From assembly GCA_946807835.1 (NCBI GenBank), contig OX327683.1, positions 31,369,001 to 31,433,000 on the forward strand: DNA of 64,000 nt, written 5' to 3'. This DNA comes from Ailanthus altissimus (Eukaryota; Streptophyta; Magnoliopsida; Sapindales; Simaroubaceae). Numbering within the stretch: position 1 is the first letter of the stretch; every line of letters begins with the position of its first letter. The notes under the pieces are model-generated. The model was not told the origin of the DNA. It made no database searches and was given only the letters and a program-made list of their open reading frames with translations. Made by a program: the position numbers and the translations under genes. Below are positions 53,401-64,000 of the stretch, in pieces.

Positions 53401-55180
53401 CTTTAAATCATTTGATAAATTTTCAAAAGTGTCATTTATCATTATTAAGAAAACCTTAATAGGAGCATGTGAAAATGACTCCATAACTTTAAAGATGGAA
53501 AAAACATATACATATATATATATATATGAGATCTTAGCCCATGACTATGGTCATTTTTTATTTTAATTTACATCTTGTAGTATTGTTTCATACAATAGAT
53601 TTTGGTGATGAGCTATACTTATGGATGTAAGCCTTTAGGCTGAATCAGGTAAATTTGTGTGTTAATTATATTAATGTTGTATTTTTTATATTAAATACTT
53701 GCTAGATTGTGTTTAGCTTATAAGTTATGAGATTACTAATTTGCCTTAACCCAATTTTACTAAATTAATGATGTTAAAAACCCTTTTTTACACTAATATT
53801 GAGTTGTAAGCTTAGTGTTGATGAGCTTTATTGAGCTATGCTTTATTAAGTCATATTCGACAAACTACTAACCTCAACTCTTATTCAAGCTATCTACTGA
53901 TTATTCTGTGAAACCTAAGTCTCATCGGTCTCCAAGAGATATTTTGAGCTCTTTCTTGGTTAATTCTATACCTTCTCAATATCTCATCTGACTCTAGGCA
54001 TAATATCGATAATTTTTTCTAACCTGGCTAAGCCAAACAACTTCGTTTAAAAGGTCCTCAAATCACTATCTCTTGAATCCGATAACCTTTATTCAACTGT
54101 TGCTTTTCATCATTAAAATAAATCTTCACTCGTTTATACTAAAGAGACAGTTGGGAACTTAATTTACCAAATTTGAGTACTTACAAAATTAATTATAATT
54201 CTACTCAAATAAGCTAAATAACATCAAATTTTATTTTAATTACATAACAAAATATGACTAAAATACAAAAATTTTGTAAACAAGTTTAACTAAAATAAAA
54301 AAAACATAAAATAGACTCTAACAATAATTAAAAAGTTAAATAGTAGTGCTATACTTGAAAAAGTTGAGATACAAACTTTCTATCACAATTGGTATGTTAT
54401 CAATTTTAATTGTTAATTTTTTAATTCTCATTAATGTGGTAATTATACCACACCAATTAATAATTGACACACCTTATGTCATATCAGTTTAAATACAAAA
54501 TTTATATTCAAATTCTGTAAACATATCATTATTAAACTCCTAAATTGCCCTACATTAAATACATAATTAGTTTAAAAACAACAATTAATATAATGGCGAC
54601 TGATGCTTAGATTCTTCAAATATAATTAGATGAATGGGTGATTTTTGATAATCAAAGGGTCTTAATAAAATAAATTATTCCCGCAAAGCAAAGGAGATCC
54701 ATAGAATTTTCCCTCCAAAAATTAAGCTGCAGTTATTAAGAAATAGGTAGACGTAGATCCCATTCAAATTAAAACAATGATAAAAATAAATGCATAATAT
54801 AACTGAGGAATGACTAATGAGAAGGCTAGCTAAATTGGGCGGACGGCGAAACCATGCATACAGTTTAGAAAGTAGAATATTCGGAATCTATAATTTCGGG
54901 TATTTATTCCATTAGTGAATCTACTTAAACCTGGGAATTTTTATTAAGATTTATAATTTAGTAGTTGCCCATTTGCCATTTCATTTGTTCTCCAATTCTC
55001 GTACCAGACAAAGCCAGCAACGGTCCACTGTCTAGAGTCTACACATGGGAAGCTAGTTATAAACATAAACATAATTTAATTAATTAAGATCCTAAAAAAG
55101 CATTGCGTCACTTGTCATAGTTGTCTAAATAATTGCTACCAAATTTTTAATCAATGATTAGTATATAATATACCAAATAT
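53401..55180. other. AT-rich intergenic DNA
   Basis: Nothing recognisable beyond a (TA)n tract near 53,511-53,526. Confidence 0.4.
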
Positions 55181-55370
55181 ATTAAATTATAATGAGCAGG
55201 AATATCAATACCATATTCTTTGATTTGTTCGATGAAGAAGAAGAGTTCAACTTAACATAAGCCATGTGAGGTGGCCAGGTGGGCATTGCTTCGGTGAAAT
55301 AAGGCAGTGCTTTTCCCAGCTCGGCTACGCTTCCCCAAGCAAAAATTGAAGTTAGAAAGTGAAACAAAAT
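55181..55370 (-). other. Short GC-richer island with a 61-codon open frame
   Basis: In the middle of AT-rich DNA, about 120 bases (55,255-55,345) are clearly less AT-biased and open on the - strand, reading AWGSVAELGKALPYF, then MPTWPPHMAYV. I do not recognise the peptide. It could be an exon remnant, a small peptide gene or chance. No splice partner is evident. Confidence 0.25.
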
Positions 55371-57489
55371 TAACGTTGCTTTACTTCAATTTCAGCTTCA
55401 ATTATTAATAATAAACCTGCAGAAACCTAAAACACCGTTAAGTTTAAAAATCATCAGTACTTTTAATCTCTTTGTCCTCTCTCTCTGTCTTTTGAAGCAT
55501 TATTGAAACTTTAAAACAATCCTTAATTAATCTTATGTTAATGTCCAAGGAGAATGAACCATATCAAATTGGAATATGAATCATAATTGTTAATTTGTTG
55601 CATGCAGTAGCTTAAATTAGTTGCTTGGCTGAGGATATTTAGTAGGCATTTTAGGTTAAAGAAAAAAAGGACAGATTCTAACACAAAAACACGTGACATG
55701 TGTCAAGTCATTAGTCATGTGCATGGTTTATTCCCTTTGCTTCCTTTTTCACATATATCTTTTTAAAGTGAAAGTGAAGATAATGTCGTGTGCTCGTAGC
55801 ATGTTTAGATAATTGTGAAATATTGACTCTTGTTTCACCAGGTCCCAGAGCCTATAAGAGCTGGGATCTTTATCTGATCACAGTATATAATTAATTGGAC
55901 AAAAAATATTTGCCATTTTCTCTTTCGCATGCTTAAGTACGCGAATCAACGTATCATAATTCATAACACAAGTCATTTCAAAATCCCAAGTAGTGTTTTC
56001 CACAATTCACCAGTGTTAGAATTACCCTTTTTTGCACCTACGATGTTCGGCGAAGAATGGTCCAAAAAGATAAAAGCAACTCTAATTTCATCAAACGTCT
56101 AATCACTCTATCAACTCTTCCTTTTTCTTTTCGCTTTCCAATAAATTAGCTAAAAATAAACAACACGACGAGAGGAAGAAATATTCCTTAAATGATAAAA
56201 CTTTGGCCTAGGGAAGTTCTAATTCTAATTTTCTTCTACAAATATTATTCCTTACAAACTGATCTGGCCGCGGTTCACATAAATACAAAAACCTGATAAT
56301 GAAATTGTGAAGCGGCAAACTTTGGAGCTGAAATTATTGAGAGCGAGAGGGGGATGTGATCCTCACATGACACAACACAACACAACACAACACAACACAA
56401 CACAAAATGTATATGATGTGTGCCATGTGGATGGGGTATAGAGTTGGCAGTCTTCAAAGTGGTCCAACTGCTAAACCCCAAAGAGTGGAATCAGAATCCC
56501 ATCTCTCTTCTTCATCATTGATTCAGCATTCCCATATCCATTTAGTCCAATCAACTCTTTCTGAGCTTAAATTATACGAGAAGTGCTTCTCTCTGCATAT
56601 GGGAAGCACTTCATATAATAAAATTATCTGCACTGCACATTTCCCTTGACGCAAGCTTTTGAATATTAATTCATCCTATCTAGTTCCCATTATCTGAGCA
56701 ACCCCATTTACACATTATTATTTTTCTTTATTAATATCGTCTACATTCCGGTTCAGGACAATGTATGAAAATATATATATATTATTGTTAATCTTTAACA
56801 TGTATTTTAAATTTTTTCAAAGTATGCGAGGAAGGTTTTATTTATAAGTGGAATAAGAATAAAAATATATTAAAATAAAAAGATAAATAACCAAACAATT
56901 AAACACACAAAAAAAAAATTATGAGATTCAATAAAAAATGTGTACATTTACAGTAAATAATAAGATCTTAACTTCAATTATTCAATCACAAATAACTTAA
57001 ATTACAAAGATTTTTTACAAAAAATTATTAAAAAAATATAATAATAAACAAACTCTTAACAAATCTTTCAATACTTTCTTAATCACTTAAATATCAAGCA
57101 TTTTTATAATATTCTTTGGTGCACTCAATCATTTAAGATTCTCTAACTCTTTGTTTTATTTATTAGAATTTCTCTCTAATATTTAAATAATCTAATAGGA
57201 TTATAATAATTTATATAATATTTAAAAAAGTTTAAAATTTTATTTTTAATTAAAATAAGAGTTTATATATTATAAAAATTTAAAAATTAACATTTGAACG
57301 CATTATTCTTTAAAATAGGAAAGACCTAAGAGCCAACTTTTTGGTAAGATTGACGCTGTGGTGCCACTTGTGTTCTCTTTAACCCCAATTTTTTTTATTT
57401 AATGATCTCATTTTAATTTTTTATTAATTTTTAACTTAAATTTATATTTAAATATAATTTTAAATTATTAATTTATACACGATAGTGGA
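55371..57489. other. AT-rich intergenic DNA with a (CACAA)7 microsatellite
   Basis: No supported gene. The pentanucleotide CACAA is repeated seven times without error at 56,371-56,405. From 56,800 to 57,480 the sequence is extremely AT-rich. Confidence 0.6.
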
Positions 57490-60200
57490 TTGAGTCCGTG
57501 GACCAATTTAGAAGGCGGCAAACAGGACGGCTTTATAAAATTAAAATCACTGCGTCATGGATTTTTATACATCAGAGGCTATAAAGAGAGAATGTGAAAA
57601 GCAGTTTTAACCAAATAGAAAATGAAGGAATATGTGCAGAAGACGTCGGTTGATAGAATAGCGAGTACCAGATTGAAAACTGTGCAATCTCACCGGATTC
57701 ATATTACCAGGACATGCGAGCCCACGCGCATAAGTTTCACTAATTACATATTGGAATGGAGACTTAACAGGTCATTATAAATTTTCATTTTTCTTTTACA
57801 GTTAGGGGTCAGATTCAGATGGGTGAGAGTGAAATTGTATTTATGAAAAGCTAAATAAAGTGCCCGTAGATCTGAAATGCATGTGGGTTGAATGAAAAGA
57901 GAGAGAGATAAAGGTAGAGAAAGGTTCTGCAATCTGCATGTTTTTTCTTTTGCTTTGGGATGAAATATGATTATCAATATTAGAGCATGGACAAGACATA
58001 TGATAGACATGTTAGGTCCATAAGATATGAAATAATAGTTATATAGCTATTGCTAGCTAGCTATCAAGCTCTAGGCATGGATTGTTACACAAATAGCCTC
58101 ACATGGTGCAAACAGAAGCTCTGGTTTTTGTACCTAAGGACAATCCACGTGGGTGGCAGCCTGACCCCAAATTTTGAAAGATTGAAAATATTGGAACCCA
58201 CCTATCATAAGGCCACGTCGTACAATGCAATTATGGCGATTGGGTCTGTTTGGTTACCAGGAAACTGATTTTCCAAAACAAGATTCAGCTTTTCCCCCGT
58301 TGCAGTGGATAAAATATCACGCTCACTGTTAGCTTCTAGCTGCAATTATATATAATAGTGGTTGAGTTTCTGTTTCGTTCCTATCTAATCTAATTACAAA
58401 GGAGGGTTAATTCAAATTCAATTCTTGGGACTACTTTTTTCTTCTACATTCGCAAAAGAAGAATTGATCACATCACGCTCGCATGAACTATCAGGGAGAT
58501 AATAAGTCGCCATAAAATTTATGAAGCGTTTCTTATCATTTGAAAGGAGAAAACAGTGGAGCATCCAATGAGATTGAAACAAAAACACGAGGTGTCTCTT
58601 GGTAGGCATACACATCTAATTTCTCTTGCTTTTTCCGATATTGACTATTGGCAACTTGGCCATGAGGTACCTTAAATCAAGCGATCATTCTAAGGATCCC
58701 AACTTTTTTACTAAATCGAAAACCAAAGTTTGCCAAATTTGCATTAAAAGTGCTTGGATTTGATCACTTGGGTCCTCAAATTTGAGGATGAAAAACTTAG
58801 CATTTCGAGCTTCAATATTGGTTAAATATACAATTAGGAAATTGATCGGCCTCTAGGGAGGATTAACTCTAGGTCTCATTGGATTTAACTTAATTTGCCT
58901 ATATACTTGCCTACTACAGTAAGTTGCAAGTTACAATTTCACGAAAAATGAGGATGAATATTAAATAAATTTTAGAAGATATCAAGTCCTTCTTTTCTTT
59001 TTTTCCCTAAATTAAGAAATCCTCGGGTATTATGAAATTGAAAAAACCAAGATATAAAATAATCCTTGACCATATAAATGCAGTAGTATGTATACATTAA
59101 CTATGTCAACGTGTGTGTATATATAAGCCGTATGTTTGAAACTACAAGCAAAGCAATCTATATGAAGAGCTATTTAATTAAGCTAAAATCCTATTTATAT
59201 ACAAAGAGAAGTAAATTTACCGTTACTTGGAAGAATAAATCCCAATTAAGAAAGGACAACACTGAGCAAATGCAGAAACCCCATCAAGATATTGCACAAA
59301 AGAGTGCACTTTAAAGATCATATCATAGCTTTGTCTGTAACAAATACAGAAATTTACGTAAAAGGCAAGTTATCGTAAATGAGTAATTGTATTATCAGAT
59401 AACTTAAGTAAGACATTTTCATCCGCAATGGTAACATCAGTTGAGGTCTCGAAGAAGATGTTTTAATAAAATAGCTCGAACTCAGGGTCGAAGGGGATCC
59501 CGCCGTTTGAAGTTTTTTGATTAATAATAGCAATAATTGTGTCTGTTTTCTTTCGAATACGTACGGTATAATTAATTTGGGTGTAACTCAACGTGTACTT
59601 AAGAAGGTAGAATCAGGACTTCACTGGCTCTCTAGTATTTTTTACACTGAGCATTAAGTCTGAGAAGACAGATCTTTGAGATCCGCATTGGATAAGTGAA
59701 TCAGTCATTAATTTGGTATATTAGTAGGATTAAGAGAATCATCAAGTGACTGGTCTTTCTGAGCTTACACCCTGTAATTTCAAATCAAAGCTCACCGAAT
59801 TCAGATCACACATTTATTATATTAAAAGAGAAAGATAGTATATTATTTATTCTTTATTACATATACCAGACCACTCTTCAAACAAGCTACAAAAATTTGT
59901 CTTGTGGACAATCCATGAATCATGATCGGAACACCTTATATATAACTCAAATAATCGAAACTTTATTCGACTATTGGAAACACTTCTAATCCATACTAAA
60001 CGCAAGCATGAAGCATCCACGTCCAAATTCTCAAGAGAGAAAAAGGAGGGCAACACTGATTATTAGAAGAGTAATTAAGGGGTCAAGCTTGGAGCCAGTG
60101 AACAGATCCAAGGGATGCGATCGATTGTTTTGTGATGTATTTATGCATAGCCAACTTTGTCTATAACCAATCCCCACTCTCATCTCATGGGGTCATGGCT
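57490..60200. other. Low-repeat intergenic DNA, no supported gene
   Basis: Less AT-rich and more unique-looking than its neighbours, with GA-rich tracts near 57,897-57,920. Open frames at 57,744, 58,050, 58,418 and 59,111 are short, without known domains. No tRNA-like fold or miRNA precursor could be confirmed. Confidence 0.4.
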
Positions 60201-60209
60201 TCATTGAAC

Positions 60210-60347
60210 TGACGTGGCCTATTACGTAAAAGGGGTCCAATACTGCTGGCCTCTTGATTGTCGACAACTGTTGTCATTGTTCGCTATCCTGTGTATTTAA
60301 CATCTATCACCTGATAGCAGCAAGTCTAGAAAGGACGCCACGTGTGC
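60210..60347 (+). promoter_or_regulatory. Cluster of bZIP-type motifs
   Basis: TGACGTGGC at 60,210-60,218, TTACGTAA at 60,222-60,229 and GCCACGTGTGC at 60,337-60,347 (G-box CACGTG) lie within 140 bases. These are ACGT-core sites of the sort bound by ABA- and light-response bZIP factors. Downstream lies a C/T-rich tract and an ATG at 60,652 that opens only a 53-codon frame. Whether a transcript starts here is unknown. Confidence 0.4.
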
Positions 60348-63040
60348 AAAGGGTGGGAGGCGGTGGCTAGGTTCCAATTTCCAAACTTTCCGTCTCCTAG
60401 TTTTGGCGATGGAGCCGGTGAGAATAGAGGTGAATATCAAGTAAGTTTTTGGAATGCCATGTGGCCGAAACACGCTCTTTGAGAAATCAGATAGATAGGT
60501 AATAGCTTTGTGGTGGGTTATTTTCCGTTGCTCGCTGGCTCCCTTTCACCATATCTATGATATATCTCTACTAAAAAAGAGAGCTCTTTTTTTTCTCTAC
60601 ATTACTACACTCGAGTCTCAGTTACCAACTACGCTCGTGGTGTGTGTTATTATGGCCTCTCTCCCTCGCCCTTCTGGCAGCCTTAAATTGGTTCATATGC
60701 ACGCGCCACCTGATCGTCAATGGAAGCCAACAGTGATCGGTCTTACTCATCCAAAACTTGGTTGGCCTCATAATCCAATCGTTAATCACTCGTTCATTCT
60801 ATGCTTATTATGATTAATTAAGGATATAGATACCCAATATAAATACATTAGTTTTGAATATATTTATAGAAAGCAGTTAGTTAGGTTTATAACTATGTAG
60901 CATAATCTTTTTAAGTTAAGTTTTGATTTAAATAAGTATAAATATATAATCGATAATGTAAATAAAAAAATAGATAATTGGTGATTAATAAAAAAATACA
61001 AAAATTAAGAAATATTAATTATGTATTTTTAAATATATTGACTGAAAAAATTAATTTTCTCAAGTTAACAAATTTTAAATTTGTTTAATTGCAGAAAAAA
61101 GAGCTTTAAACCTTATTTGATTTTGGGCTATAATCATAAGTTTTTTAAACTTATTGCCAAACTACTATTGTAAGATTAATAACAATATTTGTTATGATCT
61201 CATTGGTGATGATTTTGATAAATACCTTTTTATATCTAAGTTAACCCTAAAAAATATATTGAGAATGAAGTAAATAAAGTAAGAGAGTAGATTTTGTGTT
61301 CAGAAATCATAACCTATTCCTTATTTTTCTTCTCCATTTTTATAGCATCGGTCTTGAGAATCTTAAGGGCGGATATTCAAGTCATTACCTGATTGTTTGA
61401 TGTAACTTAAGGGATGTTGTCTCCCACAATTGTAGGATTCTCTTCAAAGGTGGCACAGACTATCAATCATGATGACTTGCCTTATTTGAGATGTTGACTT
61501 GTTCTTACTAGAACATGTTCTCGTCTTTCTTTTATAACTTTGAATTTTGTCTATGTGAATTTAATAATTAGGTTGCTCGGGGTGCTTTGAAGTCCTAAGT
61601 AATTTTAGGACCGACACATGGGTCGCGATTATTCATGGACGAGTGGCTCGACATATCTATGTTGCAAGCTGTTAGAATTTTTGGGTTCTCGACTAGATCA
61701 AAATTTATTATGAAGGTTGTAATTGAATGTGGACTCAAGTACCTAAGATCTTGACTTTGTTGTATTCCAAGAGGATCAAAGCGGTGCAGGGGATCCCAAA
61801 CTGATCAAATCCCATGGAAAGATGAGAAGGTTTATCGAAGTAATGTTTGCGCCTGTCTTGATCTGTGCTGTCCAATAGCTTAAGCTCGCCTTTATGGGTG
61901 AAGCTAACTATACGCTTATTTGTTAGGCATAAGAAATTTTCAGGAGCGAACAAAATATTAATACATATTAAAAAAAATTTAAAAACTTAAAGTGTATTTA
62001 ATTTAAAAGATTATCTTAATTTCTCTAACTATAATCCAACTTAAACCAATAAATTAACAAACCAGTTGATATATTGTCTACCTTTAAAGACCAAAAAAAA
62101 GTAAAACTATTACGATAAGTTATAAAAAAGTCGAGACTTTGAATAGTTACAGTATTCGAATGTTACGCATTCCTACATACTACATACGAATGAGTGTGTC
62201 ATTAATCATTATATGAAGTATATATTAAGTTCATGAATAGAGATGAAAAAACTTAATTTTTTTTCTAGTTTTGGAACTCGGATTTAGCCTAGATGTTTTT
62301 AGGCCGGCCTGAATCTGGGCTTATGTCTAGACTGGATTTGGATTAAGCCTGATTTTTTTAAAATTTATTTTATTATTTTAGTAAATTTTAAACTTTTAGA
62401 GTATTTATTTTATAAAATAATTGTTAAATTTATATTTATAAATTATATTGTATAATATGTATAAGCGACACATATAATTTGCTTTATAATTTAAAATATA
62501 TTTTTTATCTTCGTTATAATTTTTTTAATTTTTTAAGTTAAAATTAAAATTTTGAGACATTTATTTTATAAAATAATTATTAGATTCATATATATTAAAT
62601 ATTAAAAATTTATTTATTTATTTTTAAATAAAAATTTTTAAAAATAAAAAATAATCGAATTCTAATTTTTCAAAAATTAAGGATCCAATCTGAAAAAAAC
62701 CCAAGTTTTTCCAAAGTTTATGAAAAAAAATGAGTGGGGTAGTTTAGGGAAAGAGGGGTCAAAGTTGGTCAACGTTCAAATTCACGAAAATCAAGGAAGC
62801 AACGAAATGACACGTGGTGATCATTACCCACGGAGCTACAGATCTTCGTGCTCTTTATTGAATAAAAAACCGCCTAAATGTAGAACTAATAATCTAAAAC
62901 TGAAGCCCGTCCTTGGTGGTGCCGTGGAGGACCCAAATGCCAATTACTGTAGGGCTAAAACTCTCTAAGACTTATTTGAAATTTTATAAAAAGGAAAGGG
63001 CAAGTCTTGTCCTTTTGCCCCCTCGACCCTCAGCCTTAAC

Positions 63041-63041
<1 letters not shown>
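60348..63041. other. Intergenic DNA with dispersed repeats, then the TRM5-like upstream region
   Basis: About 61,030-61,560 is related to 33,870-34,400. About 62,395-62,440 and 62,552-62,597 share atttattttataaaataatt, a roughly 156-bp period duplication. From about 62,720 the sequence is less AT-rich, fitting the distal promoter of the TRM5-like gene. No gene is supported. Confidence 0.45.

Positions 63042-63094
<53 letters not shown>
63042..63094 (+). repeat. Run of 53 cytosines
   Basis: An uninterrupted C homopolymer, about 208 bases before the TRM5-like start codon. A frame across it would be polyproline or polyglycine and is not a gene. Such runs are rare in plant DNA and prone to sequencing error, so the length may not be exact. 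Confidence 0.97.
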
Positions 63095-63301
63095 TTTAAA
63101 AGACCTGAAAAGCGGGAGACGTGGATAGAGGCGAAGTTGCAGAGACACCAAAGACACAGTGAGAGAGAGAGAAAGGAATGTAAAAAGAATGGAGATTGTA
63201 GAGTGAGGGAGAAGTGACATTTTGAGAGAGAGAGTAAAAAAAAAAGCGAGAAAGAAAGTTAAGGGAAGGTTGATTAAGTGAGAACTAAGTAATCGGAGAA
63301 A

Positions 63302-64000
63302 ATGACGACTGGATCAGTACAGCAGCAGAATCTGGAGAAACAGATTGAGAAGCAAATGGGTTGCATGGCTGGTTTCCTTCAGATCTTCGACCGCCACCAC
63401 ATCATCACCGGAAAACGCTTCTACTCCACTAAACGCCTCCCTCCCACTCCGGTCAGTATATCATTATCTCTGTTTTTACGTATATCCGATGTTTGGTTGC
63501 TTATTTACTTCCACTGATTTTTTTTCTTCTTTTGAAACTTATTCCAGGCCGTTGATTCTACACTTGAATCGGAGAAGAGTACTGGCTCTCCAGCAATTCC
63601 GAGAGAATTAGAGAAGCCATATCAGCTGCAGCAAGGAAGATCAATACCGTCACCGGACCGCTTCAACAAATCTCCGGTATCGGAGCTGCGGTCTCCATCA
63701 CCGGCGCCGGAGCCTACAAGCAAACTGACGCTTCCACTTCCAGTTTTCGAATTCAAGGAAGGTGCAAGGTCGTCATGGAAGTTCTGCAAAGAAGCTCCAA
63801 GGCTTTCTCTCGACAGCAGAGCCGTTGTTGATGGCAAAGGAAGTCTTAAACCAAGAGAGATCCGCACAAACGCCGCGATTTTATCGGCAAACCGGTGCGA
63901 GGTCACCGGGGAATCAACCGGAGAAGATATCGAGAAGCAGCGACGGTCAACGAGTGTAATCGCGAGACTCATGGGACTCGAAACATTGCCCAATTCGGAT
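63302..64000 (+). CDS. TRM5: TON1-recruiting-motif protein, TRM5-like (5' part, runs off the window)
   Basis: Exon 1 (63302-63451) and the start of exon 2 (from 63548) join in frame to 201 aa before the window ends; the full family is several hundred residues longer. The N terminus has QMGCMAGFLQIFDRHHIITG, a motif conserved at the start of TRM/LONGIFOLIA-related proteins. Further on are SSWKF, a PRLSLDSRA segment with SLKPREIR, and near the window end the SVIARLMGLETLP motif typical of DUF3741-type TRM proteins. TRMs bring the TON1-TRM-PP2A complex to cortical microtubules and affect cell shape. The Arabidopsis counterpart At3g63430 is, as I recall, next to AGG1, which supports the call. The frame is intact as far as it can be read. 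Confidence 0.9.

Noticed and set aside
60104..60125. miR393-like word atccaagggatgcgatcgattg
   Set aside because: It differs from mature miR393 by an indel and rearranged bases, and no complementary star arm lies nearby.
60508..60813. 101-codon + strand frame
   Set aside because: Unrecognised, contains the C/T-rich tract, and the likeliest internal ATG gives only 53 codons. Kept only as part of the promoter-cluster finding.
62913..63220. Polyproline and polyglycine frames across the cytosine run
   Set aside because: Created by the homopolymer itself.
63622..63993. 123-codon - strand frame over the TRM5-like exon 2
   Set aside because: Antisense shadow; the + strand frame carries the conserved ARLMGL motif.

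Overview
The window is plant nuclear DNA from a eudicot. It has an AT-rich background, spliced genes with GT..AG introns, chloroplast-targeted and plant-specific proteins, and much transposon debris. Five protein-coding genes can be supported. In order they are: an SR-type cyclophilin (CYP63-like, + strand, 13 coding exons), a chloroplast MPBQ/MSBQ methyltransferase (VTE3/APG1-like, - strand, 3 exons), a heterotrimeric G-protein gamma subunit (AGG1-like, + strand, 4 exons), an Agenet plus ENT domain protein (- strand, 2 coding exons), and the 5' part of a TRM5-like TON1-recruiting-motif protein (+ strand) that runs off the right edge. Four of these (CYP63, VTE3, AGG1, TRM5) are neighbours in the same order at At3g63400-At3g63430 in Arabidopsis, as I recall that annotation, so this looks like a conserved syntenic block stretched by transposon insertions. 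The species cannot be named from the sequence.

Left flank (1-15,250): a graveyard of mobile elements. Four copies of one long-LTR family (about 2.0-2.6 kb each, no internal domain, so read as solo LTRs) lie within 12.4 kb. One is inserted in opposite orientation inside another. Each copy is bounded by 5-bp target-site duplications, perfect for two and one mismatch for two. They sit in an older, decayed, partly coding-looking element.

Gene block 1 (about 15,260-25,250): CYP63-like and VTE3-like genes are convergent, with 843 bp between stop codons.

Central insertions (about 25,550-39,110): a decayed L1-type LINE on the - strand (ORF1 with DUF4283 and zinc-knuckle traces; ORF2 with endonuclease, reverse transcriptase and zf-RVT traces). 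A 1,375-bp solo LTR with a perfect 5-bp duplication sits inside its ORF1. Next come AT-rich DNA, a broken AMT2-class ammonium transporter pseudogene, degenerate repeats and a 120-bp compound microsatellite.

Gene block 2 (about 40,250-46,830): the G-gamma gene and the Agenet-ENT gene are convergent.

Right intergenic region (about 46,830-63,000): no supported genes. It holds an 860-bp poly(A)-tailed retroposed insert with a 12-14-bp target duplication and an internal 3 x 58-bp perfect tandem repeat. It also holds further copies of an unnamed dispersed repeat also seen at the left end, a short GC-richer island, and a bZIP-type motif cluster. A run of 53 cytosines lies just upstream of the TRM5-like gene.

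The genes have unrelated housekeeping or signalling roles (splicing-linked prolyl isomerase, plastoquinone/tocopherol synthesis, G-protein signalling, chromatin reading, microtubule organisation). They share a locus by ancestry rather than a pathway. I found no convincing new multi-gene system; the best leads are the nested LTR architecture and the retroposed insert.
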